A DNA stretch of 36,650 nucleotides from Streptomyces humidus (GCF_014649655.1 NZ_BMTL01000057.1:1-36650), one strand, 5' to 3'. Shown: positions 24,084 through 32,182, numbered from the stretch's first letter. The notes: generated by a model not told the origin, from the letters alone. Numbers and translations: made by a program.

Positions 24084-24533
24084 ATGACGGACTTCAAGGA
24101 GTGGATGGCGCAGTTCGCGGCTGTACCCGGCCCGAGCGAGGAACGGCTGGCGCAGTTGCACGGCGCGGACGGGATCGACGGCCTCACCGAAGGAGAGGCC
24201 CAGGCATGGCTTCTGCGGGTCATGGTCGACTACCAACGCGAGCCCATCGGGTGGCAGGCCCGCGTGATGGTGGGACGCGCTGGACCCGAGTGCACAGGCC
24301 CGGTCGTTGTCCCGGCCGGCAGCCGGTTCCCCCAGGCGGTCACGGCCGTGATGGACCAGGCGCAGGACCTCGCCAACATCACACGAAGGCCCGTACGGGT
24401 CATCCACGGCGTCGATGGCAAGCCGGACCGGTTCCTTCCCACCCTGGCGAAGTTCGCGCCCGACATGACCGGCTTCACCTCCCCGGTGTGGGCCGCGATC
24501 CCCGAACCCGTGGAGGACCCAGTCCCGTCCTGA
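24084..24533 (+). CDS. Hypothetical 149-aa protein
   Basis: ATG 24084 has no binding site, so the transcript may be leaderless. The product begins MTDFKEWMAQFAAVPGPSEE, is soluble and mixed alpha/beta (WQARVMVGRAGPECTGPVVV, RRPVRVIHGVDGKPDRFLPT). It has no recognised domain. It is divergent from the TOPRIM gene and shares its palindrome-containing intergenic region, so the two may be co-regulated. A hairpin at 24610-24630 follows. Confidence 0.6.
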   Translation: MTDFKEWMAQFAAVPGPSEERLAQLHGADGIDGLTEGEAQAWLLRVMVDYQREPIGWQARVMVGRAGPECTGPVVVPAGSRFPQAVTAVMDQAQDLANITRRPVRVIHGVDGKPDRFLPTLAKFAPDMTGFTSPVWAAIPEPVEDPVPS

Positions 24534-24609
24534 GAACCGGACGCCGCACCGGCTGTACCGGAACTTCGATCCCCGGCTCCCTACGTCGGCTGACGACGGG
24601 GCCCAGTGT

Positions 24610-24630
24610 GGCGGCCGCACCTTGGCCGCC
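24610..24630 (+). terminator. Hairpin after the 149-aa gene
   Basis: GGCGGCC (24610-24616), a 7-base loop, GGCCGCC (24624-24630). It lies 77 bases after the stop at 24533 and ends 18 bases before the next start; no T tract. Confidence 0.3.
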
Positions 24631-24648
24631 CCGCTACCGTGTGCGGGC

Positions 24649-24945
24649 ATGGATGGCAGCCTTCCCCATGTTGATCCCGCCTCGGACCATCGCCTCTGTG
24701 GGATCTGCCCCGCCCTTCGGTTCCCGCGTACGGTCTTCGTCGTCTTCGATCGGCCGTGTCGCGAGGCGCCCTTCGACCCGGCTGACGGACATCGGTACAC
24801 CCTCGACGGGAGGCCGGCCTGCGTTCACCCGCACAAGCTCGGCCTGCCGCCTGACCACACCGCGGCGCCGCGCGAGTCTGCGCCCATCGACGCTGGCCGT
24901 ATGCAGGCGCGTACCCGGTGGTGGCCTTGGGGGCGCGGCCGGTAG
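24649..24945 (+). CDS. Hypothetical 98-aa protein
   Basis: From ATG 24649 the frame encodes a soluble protein with two Cys in HRLCGICPALRF, two further Cys (DRPC, PACVHPH), and a His-rich middle, which could form a small metal site. There is no Shine-Dalgarno; a hairpin ends 18 bases upstream. The C-terminus is Arg/Trp-rich. Third-position GC supports the frame moderately. The family is not recognised and the gene call is less certain than its neighbours. Confidence 0.45.
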   Translation: MDGSLPHVDPASDHRLCGICPALRFPRTVFVVFDRPCREAPFDPADGHRYTLDGRPACVHPHKLGLPPDHTAAPRESAPIDAGRMQARTRWWPWGRGR

Positions 24946-24992
24946 GGCGGCGCGGCGGTTGGCAGCGGTTTCCGTTCGCCGTTCTGCTAGCC

Positions 24993-25017
24993 GCTGGTAC
25001 CAGCACCTAGCTACAGT
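24993..25017 (+). promoter_or_regulatory. Likely promoter/operator of the toxin-antitoxin pair
   Basis: The perfect palindrome GCTGGTACCAGC (24993-25004) is followed by TACAGT (25012-25017), a good -10 hexamer placed seven bases before the ATG at 25025, so the transcript is probably leaderless. A palindrome over the core promoter fits autorepression by the ribbon-helix-helix antitoxin. Confidence 0.5.
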
Positions 25018-25024
25018 GGTGTGT

Positions 25025-25288
25025 ATGGGAAAGCAGACGAATATCCGACTGGACGACGCCGTCAAGGCGGCCGCCGAGGACCGGGCCAAGCGCCGCGGAC
25101 TGAGCCTGCAGGGCTACGTTGCCGACTTGATCGAGGCCGATGTGAACCAGTCCCGTGCCGCCTTCATGGCCGGCGCCGCGACGTTCCTGGCCCAGTACGC
25201 GGACGCGTTCGAGGCGGAGGTCGGCGAGGACCGCTACCCCGGCCTCCCGGAGGGGCTGATGGAGAGCGCGCCGAGGGACGCCGCGTGA
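25025..25288 (+). CDS. Ribbon-helix-helix antitoxin
   Basis: The 87-aa product begins MGKQTNIRLDDAVKAAAEDR and continues AKRRGLSLQGYVADLIEADV: a short beta-strand followed by two helices, the ribbon-helix-helix fold of small dimeric DNA-binding antitoxins. The C-terminal half (TFLAQYADAFEAEV) would wrap the toxin. ATG 25025 is chosen because the -10 element fits a leaderless start. Its stop overlaps the GTG of the next gene by four bases, as is usual in antitoxin-toxin operons. It would neutralise the neighbour and repress the shared promoter through the palindrome upstream. Confidence 0.8.
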   Translation: MGKQTNIRLDDAVKAAAEDRAKRRGLSLQGYVADLIEADVNQSRAAFMAGAATFLAQYADAFEAEVGEDRYPGLPEGLMESAPRDAA

Positions 25289-25650
25289 ATCTCCGCATCG
25301 ATCTCGCCTGGATCTTGGCCGTGGCGCAGCAGATCCCGGGTGACCCCCAGGTCGTCGACTACGGCGTGCCAGTAGCAGCCGAAGCACGTCATCGCGCGGA
25401 GGTCCTGGACCACGAGGTCTATCCCGAGCCCCATCACAAAGCCGCCGCGCTGCTGTGTGAACTGGCTAGGAACCCCAGCCTTGAGGTACGCAACCTCTTG
25501 TTCGCGGCCACGGTGACGGCGGCCTACCTGTCGGCATGCGGCCTCCCGGTCAGCCCTGGGCTGGACACCGTGATTCCCTTGGCCCGCGCCGCCCGGGACG
25601 GGCTCCCGGTGCGGGAGGTCGCCGCTCAGATCAAGACCTGGACAAGCTGA
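25285..25650 (+). CDS. Fic/Doc-like toxin component lacking the Fic motif
   Basis: The 121-aa protein starts at GTG 25285, overlapping the antitoxin stop (GTGA). Its order of segments follows Doc-type Fic proteins: an N-terminal strand and helix (LRIDLAWILAVAQQI), YPEPHHKAAALLCELARNPS, and a helix with FAATVTAAYLSACGLPV. Where active Doc has the HxFxDGNKRT-like loop, this protein reads ARNPSLEVRNLLFAATV, so the catalytic His, the Asp-Gly-Asn and the basic residues are missing. A group of Streptomyces 'fic family toxin' proteins shares this loss as I recall it. It could not transfer phosphate or AMP by the known mechanism; it may act differently or be a non-toxic partner. A hairpin follows the stop. 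Confidence 0.7.
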   Translation: MNLRIDLAWILAVAQQIPGDPQVVDYGVPVAAEARHRAEVLDHEVYPEPHHKAAALLCELARNPSLEVRNLLFAATVTAAYLSACGLPVSPGLDTVIPLARAARDGLPVREVAAQIKTWTS

Positions 25651-25656
25651 TCGGGC

Positions 25657-25685
25657 ATGGCCGTGGGCGAGCGTCGCCCGGCCAT
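25657..25685. terminator. Strong hairpin between convergent units
   Basis: ATGGCC, GT bulge, GGGCGA (25665-25670), loop GCG, TCGCCC, GGCCAT (25680-25685). It separates the toxin gene (ends 25650) from the minus-strand operon (ends 25744). Confidence 0.5.
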
Positions 25686-25743
25686 CAACACGTGTTTGGT
25701 CATGGACCGGAGTTCTTGCGATCGACGCATCGCGCAAGATCGG

Positions 25744-26324
25744 TCACGCGCCAGGGGGCGCCTGGTCGGTCTGTGGTCTGCCGACGAAGTTCGTGACCAG
25801 CGCGCGGATCCGGGAGCGGAGCTCGGACCACTCCTCGGTGGATCGGTGCTCCGCCTTCATCTGTTCAAGCACCCTTTCGAAGGACAGCAAGGCCACACGG
25901 CCGCGGCGGCGGCCCAGCGCGGTCCGGGCCTCCTGCAAAGGGAGCTGTCTGACATCCGCGCCCTCGGCGCGGCGGTGCAGCGCGGTGATCCGGGTCAGCA
26001 CGTTGAGGTCGCCCAAGATTCGGACGAGTTCTTGATCCGCCCATCTGCCGAGCACGGCTCGTCTGCCCTTCCAGACCGCGAACCGACGCCAGCGATCCAC
26101 GTCGGCAGCATCACGATGCGGACGGCCGGAGTCTCGGCCTGCGGGATCAAACCGCTGGCCAGGAGCATTCCGTACGGCCCCTGCGCCAAGGCGATGACCA
26201 TGCACCACTGCAGCAGACCCCTCGGATACCAACGTAGGCGTCCGTCGGCGAGGGTCACTATCGCACCGACCAACGCCAGACCGACCAGGAGCAGCCAGGC
26301 AGCCTCTGCACTCACAGCTGTCAT
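25744..26324 (-). pseudogene. Two-TM membrane protein gene with a frameshift
   Basis: Two overlapping frames give one sensible protein. From ATG 26324 the first frame reads MTAVSAEAAWLLLVGLALVG with a second membrane segment LLQWCMVIALAQGPYGMLLA, to about codon 78 (WIAG). It then turns into nonsense and stops at 25995. The other frame is sensible from there on: WRRFAVWKGRRAVLGRWADQ, LGDLNVLTRITALHRRAEG, to the stop at 25744. A -1 shift near 26080-26095 joins them into a protein of about 190 residues with two N-terminal membrane helices and a charged cytoplasmic helical domain. A sequencing indel, a true mutation or programmed frameshifting are all possible; no clear slippery heptamer is visible. 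It is the last gene of the SNF2 operon. Confidence 0.6.
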
Positions 26325-26418
26325 GTCACGCACATGCGGACTGTAATCCCCGGCACCGACAGCGGTGGCTTCGAGCGTCCCGCTCGCTTCACCCCCGTCG
26401 CGGCTGGCGAGGAACGGT

Positions 26419-26628
26419 TCAGGCTTCCGGGACGTCGTCGTGCTTGGGGCTGTCTGCATCGGGGGCGAGATGGTCCACCAGCACGAGCAGCATCTGCACG
26501 GCGAGGGCGCCGAGGAGGATGGCGACCCATCCCATGGTCCATGGCGTGCTGCGGGTGTCGAGCACGGTGGGGGTGAGCACCACCATGGCGGCGATCATGC
26601 CGCACGGAAGGACCCACTGCCGCCTCAT
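26419..26628 (-). CDS. Small two-TM membrane protein
   Basis: A 69-aa protein with two hydrophobic helices at residues about 5-23 (WVLPCGMIAAMVVLTPTVL) and 32-51 (MGWVAILLGALAVQMLLVLV), joined by a short polar loop, and an acidic tail DADSPKHDDVPEA. Its ATG at 26628 overlaps the stop of the upstream 100-aa gene by four bases (ATGA). Tiny two-helix proteins can be membrane effectors, holins or subunits of larger complexes; nothing here allows a choice. It belongs to the SNF2/SWIM operon by overlap and orientation. The frameshifted membrane gene starts 95 bases downstream. Confidence 0.65.
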   Translation of the reverse strand: MRRQWVLPCGMIAAMVVLTPTVLDTRSTPWTMGWVAILLGALAVQMLLVLVDHLAPDADSPKHDDVPEA

Positions 26629-26927
26629 GGCCGGCCGCCCGGCACAGTGTCGTCGGACTGGCGCCCGCCCTCGGTGTCGTTGTCCGGGTGGTGCGGATGG
26701 TTTCGCCACGCAGCGGCCAAGCTCATGAGCTTCTGGAGCAGGTGCTCGGCTGTGTCACGGTCCTGGGCGTGTACGGCCTCGGCGTAGGACTTCTCCAGAG
26801 CGTGGGCGGCTGTCCAGTCGTCCTCGTACGCCTGGCGCCCTTCGGGGTACTGCTCGCGGCGCCGGTCGTCGAGCCGGTCCACGACGAACTGGTAGGCGCG
26901 TACGCCGGTCTGCAGGTCCAAAAGCAT
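26625..26927 (-). CDS. Hypothetical soluble 100-aa protein
   Basis: ATG 26927 follows AAAGGAAAG at nine bases. The product is charged and helical: MLLDLQTGVRAYQFVVDRLD, DWTAAHALEKSYAEAVHAQD, DTAEHLLQKLMSLAAAWRNH, then a His/Asp/Gly-rich disordered end. It looks like a helical bundle or TPR-like unit that binds another protein. No family is recognised. It lies 52 bases after the SWIM gene and overlaps the next gene by four bases, so all three should be made together. Confidence 0.6.
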   Translation of the reverse strand: MLLDLQTGVRAYQFVVDRLDDRRREQYPEGRQAYEDDWTAAHALEKSYAEAVHAQDRDTAEHLLQKLMSLAAAWRNHPHHPDNDTEGGRQSDDTVPGGRP

Positions 26928-26979
26928 GCGGCGGATCTTTCCTTTCGGAGAGGGGTGACCTGGTCGGCTGTGGGTCGGT

Positions 26980-28194
26980 CTATCGGCTGAGCGGTCGTGC
27001 GGCGCGGGCGCGCCGAGCGGCGCGGAATGCTTCGGCGGGATCGTCGCAGGCTCCGGGGGCGGGACGCCACTCATCGGCTCGCCAGAGAGTGAAGGGGTGC
27101 CACCGGCCGTCGAGACCGGGCCGGATCTGGACGCCTGCGGTCGAGTCGGTGATCGCTCCGTCGGCGATGTCGATGATCCCGAGGGTGACGGCGCGGGAGG
27201 CGCGGAGGGCCTCTGCGGCCTGTTCCAGGGTGCTCGGCGGGATCGTGGCTGCGGCGAGGGTGGCATGGGCGCCGGCCGGGCCGCCGTGGCGGTAGCCGAT
27301 CATCATGGCGCGCAGTGTGGTTTCGGTAAGGCCGGTGGCGTCGGCGGCAGTGGGTAGCCGGTCGATGCCGTGGGGGCTGGCGAGGATTCGCACGGTGTCG
27401 GCGAGGTCGTCGTGGGGTGGGTCCGGGATGGCGGTCAGGAGCGCTCGGGCGCGGTTGGCGGCGTCCTGGGTCATCCAGGCCAGGTCTTGGGCGCGGGGCC
27501 CGGGGATGGGCGGGTCGTGGAGGGTGGTGGTGACCGGGACGATGGGATCGAGGTCGATGTCGGGCGGGGAGTGCGGTGGCCGGTGGGCTGCCAGGGAGTA
27601 GAGCTGGTCGGCGCGGACGGTTCCGTCGGCGTCTGCCGGGAGGGTGCCGGGGTCGGTGTCGGCCATGAGGTCGCGGACGAGGGCGGCGAGGCTGCGGGCG
27701 GACATGCCGCGGGCGCCGAGCAGGATGGAGGCCGTGACGGCGAGGCGGTCGGTGACGGCGTGGCCGAGGGCGGCGCTGTGGTCGCACGCACGGCCCGCGT
27801 GGCCGGTGGGGCAGGAGCAGGAGAACGTGATCTCTTCTGCGTCCGGGACGATGGCGACGCCGCCTGCGTGTCCGGGGTCTGCGATCGCCGCTGGGACCCG
27901 GTGGGCGAGGAGGTCGGCGACGGCTTGGGGGTTGCCGGCCAGGCGGTCGGCGAGAGTGTCCCACTGGTTGTCGGTCAGTTCGGGCAGGAGCAGGACGGCT
28001 TGGTGGGTGGCCTTCTTCGCGGTGACGGCGGCGGCCAGGCGGCCGGGTTGTGCGTGGATCTGGGCGACGGCGCCGTTGCGGTGGAGGTTGAGGCCCTTGC
28101 CGTAGGAGCCGGAGCCGTTGGTCGCCAGGTGGAAGGCTTGTTTCCAGGCGGCGACGAGGGGGGCCATGTTGCGGGTGTTGCCGGAGCCGGTCAT
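26980..28194 (-). CDS. SWIM zinc-finger protein
   Basis: The 404-aa protein has a SWIM zinc finger at residues 126-139: FSCSCPTGHAGRACDH, that is CxC-(8)-CxH. SWIM fingers bind DNA or partner proteins, and in bacteria such proteins often sit next to an SNF2 ATPase gene. The remainder is helical and Ala/Asp-rich, with GLNLHRNGAVAQIHAQPGRL near the start and a strand-rich end HPFTLWRADEW. ATG 28194 overlaps the stop of the SNF2 gene by four bases. It most likely works in one complex with that ATPase. A larger open frame upstream in the same phase is antisense-like Pro/Arg-rich sequence within the SNF2 gene and is not used. Confidence 0.8.
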   Translation of the reverse strand: MTGSGNTRNMAPLVAAWKQAFHLATNGSGSYGKGLNLHRNGAVAQIHAQPGRLAAAVTAKKATHQAVLLLPELTDNQWDTLADRLAGNPQAVADLLAHRVPAAIADPGHAGGVAIVPDAEEITFSCSCPTGHAGRACDHSAALGHAVTDRLAVTASILLGARGMSARSLAALVRDLMADTDPGTLPADADGTVRADQLYSLAAHRPPHSPPDIDLDPIVPVTTTLHDPPIPGPRAQDLAWMTQDAANRARALLTAIPDPPHDDLADTVRILASPHGIDRLPTAADATGLTETTLRAMMIGYRHGGPAGAHATLAAATIPPSTLEQAAEALRASRAVTLGIIDIADGAITDSTAGVQIRPGLDGRWHPFTLWRADEWRPAPGACDDPAEAFRAARRARAARPLSR

Positions 28195-31100
28195 CGGGTT
28201 CCCAGGGCGACGAGCGCGTTGAGTTCGGTGTCGTCGAGGTCGGCGAGGGCGCTCTCGCCGGAGGTGAGGACCGCGTCGGTCAGGGCGCGTTTGCGGGCGA
28301 GGAGTTCGTTGATGTGGTCTTCCACGGTGCCCTCGGTGATCAGGTGGTGGACCTGGACGGTGCGGTGCTGGCCGATGCGGTGGGCGCGGTCGGTCGCCTG
28401 GTCTTCGACGGCCGGGTTCCATGGCCGGTCGTAGTGAACGACGTGCTCGGCCCGGGTGAGGGTCAGTCCGGTGCCGGCGGCCTTGACGGACAGGATGAAC
28501 ACCGGCGCGGGGTCCGGGTCGTTCTGGAAGGCGTCGACGAGGTCCTGGCGGCGGGCTGGGGGCGTCCCGCCGTGGAGGAAGCGGACGGAGCGGCCGCGGG
28601 CGCGGAGGTGGTGCTCGAGGATCCGGCCCATCTGTACGTAGCCGGTGAAGATCAGGGAGGCTTCGCCGCGCTCGGCCAGGGTGGGCATGAGGTCGTCCAG
28701 GGCTGCCAGCTTGCCCGAGCGGAGGGCGAGGCCGGCCGGGTCGGCGGCGTCCAGCGGCTCCTTGAGATACAGGCTGGGGGTGTTGCAGATCTGGCGCAGG
28801 GCCTGGAGCAGCTTGAGGACCAGGCCGCGGCGCTGGATTCCGGTGCTGGTGGCGATCTTGTCCATGGTGTCGCGGACGGATGCCTCGTACAGGCCGATCT
28901 GTTCTTCGGTGAGGGCGACGATGCGGTGGTGGTGCACTTTGCCCGGCAGTTCGGGGGCGATGCCGGGGTCCGTCTTGCGCCGTCGCATCATGAACGGGCC
29001 GACGAGCCGGGCGAGTTGGGCTGCGGCGGGTGAAGCGGAGTCCTTCTCGACGGCGCCGTAGCGGGTGCGGAAGGCTTTGCGGGTGCCGAAGAGGGAGGGG
29101 TTGGTCCAGTCGAGGATGGCCCACAGCTCGGTGATGTTGTTCTCCACCGGGGTGCCGGTGACCGCGATCCGGCCGCGGGCGGGCACGGTGCGCAGTGCCT
29201 TGGCGGTGGCCGAGGTGGGGTTCTTGATGTGCTGGGCCTCGTCCGCGACGACCAGACCCCACTCGGCGGCGGCGAGGGAGGTGGTGTCACGGCGGACGGT
29301 GCCGTAGGTGGTGATGACGACCGTGTTGGGGTCGAGGGCGTCGCGGTCGAGGGTTCGGTCGGCGCCGTGGTAGCGCACGACCGTGGTGGAGGGCGCGAAG
29401 CGGGCGATCTCACGCTCCCAGTTCGCGATCAGGGAGGCCGGGCAGACCACCAGCGTCGGGCCGGCGGCGCGGGTGGTCTCGACGCGGTTCAGGTGCAGGG
29501 CGATGGTCGTCAGGGTCTTGCCGAGGCCCATGTCGTCGGCGAGCAACGCGCCGAAGCCCAGGTCGACCATGTTCGCGAGCCAGGTCAGGGCGCGCTGCTG
29601 GTAGTGGCGCAGCGTCGCTTTCAGGGCTGCTGGCGACGGCACGGCCTGGGGGGCGTCGGGGGCGCCGCGCAGCGTGCCGACCAGGGTGGCCAGGGCTCCG
29701 GCGGGCCGGGCTTCGAGGGCTTCGCCGTCGAGGGTGAGGGTGCCGGACAGGGCCGCGGTCAGCGCGTCGAGGGACGGCAGGGGTGCGAGGTCTCGGGCGC
29801 GGGCGCGGCGAGCGGTGTCGGCGTCGACCAGGAGCCAGCGGCCTCGTAGTTGGATCAGCGGCCACGCGGCGTCGGCCAGCGCGGTCATCTCCTGCTCGGT
29901 CAGCGGTTCACCGTCGAGGTTGATGTGCCAGCGGCAGTCCACCAGTCGCTCCAGTGCGAGGTATCCGCCACCCGTCGGGGACTCGTCCTCGTCGCCGGGG
30001 TCGTGGGTGCCGATGACGGCGGTGGCGGTGAGGGCGCCGAGGAGGGTGGGGGGCCACTGCACGGTGATGCCGGCCTCGGCGAGGGGGGCGGTGGCGTGGT
30101 CGTGGAGGCGGGCCAGGTCCTGGGCGTCCAGGGAGATGCGGTGGGGGCGTTCCTGGGCGGCGAGGTGCGCCAGGGGCGGGTAGTGGCGGGCGGCCCGGCG
30201 CAGCGCGCGGCGTACAGCGGGCAGGGCGGCGGGGGTGAGCTCGGCTTGGCTGTGCGGTGCCCCGTCCCAGACAGTGATCGCTGCAACGGTGTCGTCCTGA
30301 TCGGGGGCGGCGAGGTGCAGGACGGCAGGTGCGGACGGGATGGTGCCCGCGGTGTCGGGTTCCTTGATACGCAGCACCAGGCGCGGGGTGGGGTGGGGAT
30401 CGACGGTGTCCTCGATCGCGTCCGCCCACCTCCACAACTCGGGTGTCGCATCGGCGTCCTGGCCGGCGGGCCCGGTGTGGGGGCCGGATCCCAGGAGGGT
30501 GGGGGTGCCGGGGGTGCGGAGCATGGTGTCGGCGACGGCGTCGAGCAGGGGCCACACCGCGTGTTCGGGGGACGGGACGCGGATGGGGTTGGTGCCGGCG
30601 AGGAGGCAGTGACCTTCGGGGGCCATCAGCGCGGCGACGTCGGTGACGGCGGTGCGCAGGGTTTCGGTGATCGGGCCGATGCGCCAGCAGCCCTGGCCTT
30701 GGTCGGTGAGAGCCGGGTGGACGCGCTGCTGGGCCACGCACGTGAGGGCCAGGCGCAGAGGGTGGCGCCATCCGGTGACCGAGGCGTGCTCTCCCTGGCG
30801 GGGATCGAGGATCAGGGGGAGGGCGAGGCGGAGCGGGACAGCCATGCCGGTCACGGTGGCGCGGCGCGGCATGATGCCACCGGTCCCGGCCAGGACGAGG
30901 TCGCGGGTGACCGGCTGAAGGGGCGCCGGCAGTAGTTCGAGGTCGGGGAGCGGTGCGCCGTCGGGCCGGAAGATCATCCATGTGCTGTGGGCGGGGTGGC
31001 GGGCGGGCAGCAGGGTGAGCGCCACACCGTCGGCGAGGGCCTGCTCGAGGACGTGGTGCGCGCGGAACAACTCGGCTGCGCTGGCGGGAACGGCGGGGGG

Positions 31101-31958
31101 TGGCTCTTGTGTACGGGCGAGGCCGAGCGACGGAAGCAGCGCCGGGGCGTTGGACGGGGTGGGAGGCTCGGGCGCGGGAGCTGCGGGGACCTCGGCGGCC
31201 AGTGCTTGCTGGAGCATTTCCAGGAGGCTGTTGGCCGCGGCCGCGCGGGCGCTCTGTTTGCTCGTTCCCTCACCTGTCGCGGCGAGCTTTTGCCCGCGGT
31301 GGACGGCGGTGACTGTGGCGGTGAAGGCGGAAGCGGCTCCCGTGACCCGGAAGTCGGGTGTCGTGGTGTGCCCGGCCTGGGCGAACTCGTGAAGGACCGA
31401 GATGGGGCTGCGGCCGGCAGTGGGTGTCGAGCCGGTGCGAGGCGTCGGGGCTGGCGGCGGGACGGCGGGGCCGACGGATGCGCCCCATGCCTTCACGGCA
31501 CGGTCGGCGAGCGGGTCGGGAAGGCCGGCGATCGCCGCGATGAGCGTGGTCATGGCCTGTTGCCGGGCGCCCTTGCGGGTGCGGGAGCGCTGGATGCTGC
31601 CGCTGATCTGCTGGTCGTCGACCGTGAGCGTGGCCTGCGCGTGAAAGCCGTCCTGGCTCCCGGCGTCCTGGCCCTCGCGGACGGTCGCTGCCGGCAGCCG
31701 GAGCAGCTGGGCGTGCATGGAGATGATGCTCGGCGCCAGTTCCGGGCTGGCGGTGACTGTGGTGAGCGCTGCCCGGCGAACCGCCGCCCAGACCTCCGAG
31801 CCGGGGGTCTCCAGGAGCAGCACCCGCAGGTCGGATACCTCCACGCGGCCCTGAGTGAGCCGGCGCGCCGCTTCGGCGGCCGCCGCCGCGGCAACGCTCG
31901 GGGCGGCATCGCGCGCAATGCCGCGCTTCAGCGCTGCGCGGAAGGCGTCGGTACTCAT
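28191..31958 (-). CDS. SNF2-family ATPase with N-terminal dsRNA-binding domain
   Basis: A 1255-aa protein from ATG 31958. Residues about 184-250 form a double-stranded-RNA-binding domain: SPISVLHEFAQAG, then FRVTGAASAFTATVTAVHRG, then GTSKQSARAAAANSLLEML, matching the alpha-beta-beta-beta-alpha pattern and the basic G-SK-AR-AA helix of dsRBDs. A weaker copy lies at about 103-146 (SRTRKGARQQAMTTLIAAIA). A long middle includes the domain usual in bacterial SNF2 proteins. The ATPase is at about 808-1255: DDMGLGKT (Walker A), VADEAQH (DEAQ box), TGTPVENN, FLHGGTPPARR, and DRAHRIGQ. All motors motifs look intact. The ATG lacks a Shine-Dalgarno; TTG 32069 has GGGGGAG ahead of it and would add 37 residues. 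It translocates on duplexes, presumably as the core of the operon with the SWIM protein. Confidence 0.85.
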   Translation of the reverse strand: MSTDAFRAALKRGIARDAAPSVAAAAAAEAARRLTQGRVEVSDLRVLLLETPGSEVWAAVRRAALTTVTASPELAPSIISMHAQLLRLPAATVREGQDAGSQDGFHAQATLTVDDQQISGSIQRSRTRKGARQQAMTTLIAAIAGLPDPLADRAVKAWGASVGPAVPPPAPTPRTGSTPTAGRSPISVLHEFAQAGHTTTPDFRVTGAASAFTATVTAVHRGQKLAATGEGTSKQSARAAAANSLLEMLQQALAAEVPAAPAPEPPTPSNAPALLPSLGLARTQEPPPAVPASAAELFRAHHVLEQALADGVALTLLPARHPAHSTWMIFRPDGAPLPDLELLPAPLQPVTRDLVLAGTGGIMPRRATVTGMAVPLRLALPLILDPRQGEHASVTGWRHPLRLALTCVAQQRVHPALTDQGQGCWRIGPITETLRTAVTDVAALMAPEGHCLLAGTNPIRVPSPEHAVWPLLDAVADTMLRTPGTPTLLGSGPHTGPAGQDADATPELWRWADAIEDTVDPHPTPRLVLRIKEPDTAGTIPSAPAVLHLAAPDQDDTVAAITVWDGAPHSQAELTPAALPAVRRALRRAARHYPPLAHLAAQERPHRISLDAQDLARLHDHATAPLAEAGITVQWPPTLLGALTATAVIGTHDPGDEDESPTGGGYLALERLVDCRWHINLDGEPLTEQEMTALADAAWPLIQLRGRWLLVDADTARRARARDLAPLPSLDALTAALSGTLTLDGEALEARPAGALATLVGTLRGAPDAPQAVPSPAALKATLRHYQQRALTWLANMVDLGFGALLADDMGLGKTLTTIALHLNRVETTRAAGPTLVVCPASLIANWEREIARFAPSTTVVRYHGADRTLDRDALDPNTVVITTYGTVRRDTTSLAAAEWGLVVADEAQHIKNPTSATAKALRTVPARGRIAVTGTPVENNITELWAILDWTNPSLFGTRKAFRTRYGAVEKDSASPAAAQLARLVGPFMMRRRKTDPGIAPELPGKVHHHRIVALTEEQIGLYEASVRDTMDKIATSTGIQRRGLVLKLLQALRQICNTPSLYLKEPLDAADPAGLALRSGKLAALDDLMPTLAERGEASLIFTGYVQMGRILEHHLRARGRSVRFLHGGTPPARRQDLVDAFQNDPDPAPVFILSVKAAGTGLTLTRAEHVVHYDRPWNPAVEDQATDRAHRIGQHRTVQVHHLITEGTVEDHINELLARKRALTDAVLTSGESALADLDDTELNALVALGTR

Positions 31959-32182
31959 CGAGGAGGTGCCGTCGGCGCGGGGGGATGTGCGTGAGGCGGG
32001 GATGCCGGGTCCGGACGTACGGGCGGCCAGCGCTGCGGGGCTGATGGGCTGCAGGCGGTCGATGGACAAAGAGCACTCCCCCAGTAACCGGACGCCGTCG
32101 AGACCGCCCCCATTGTCACCTGCGGGTGCGTCAGCCCGGTGCCATACACACGCCAGGCAGCCTCGTCCGCCACCGCCGTGCG

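Noticed and set aside
26980..29262. 760-codon minus frame extending the SWIM gene upstream
   Set aside because: The extension is Pro/Arg/His-rich out-of-phase reading of the SNF2 gene; the ATG at 28194 overlapping the SNF2 stop is the better start.
27370..30935. Long plus-strand open frames opposite the SWIM and SNF2 genes
   Set aside because: Their products are Gly/Val/Arg-rich low-complexity strings. They are the antisense shadow expected in GC-rich DNA; the minus strand encodes clear SWIM and SNF2 motifs.
25744..32069. Assignment of the SNF2 operon to Zorya or DISARM
   Set aside because: No MotA/MotB-like ZorA/ZorB, no methyltransferase, phospholipase-D or DUF1998 protein is present. Only the SNF2 motor is shared.
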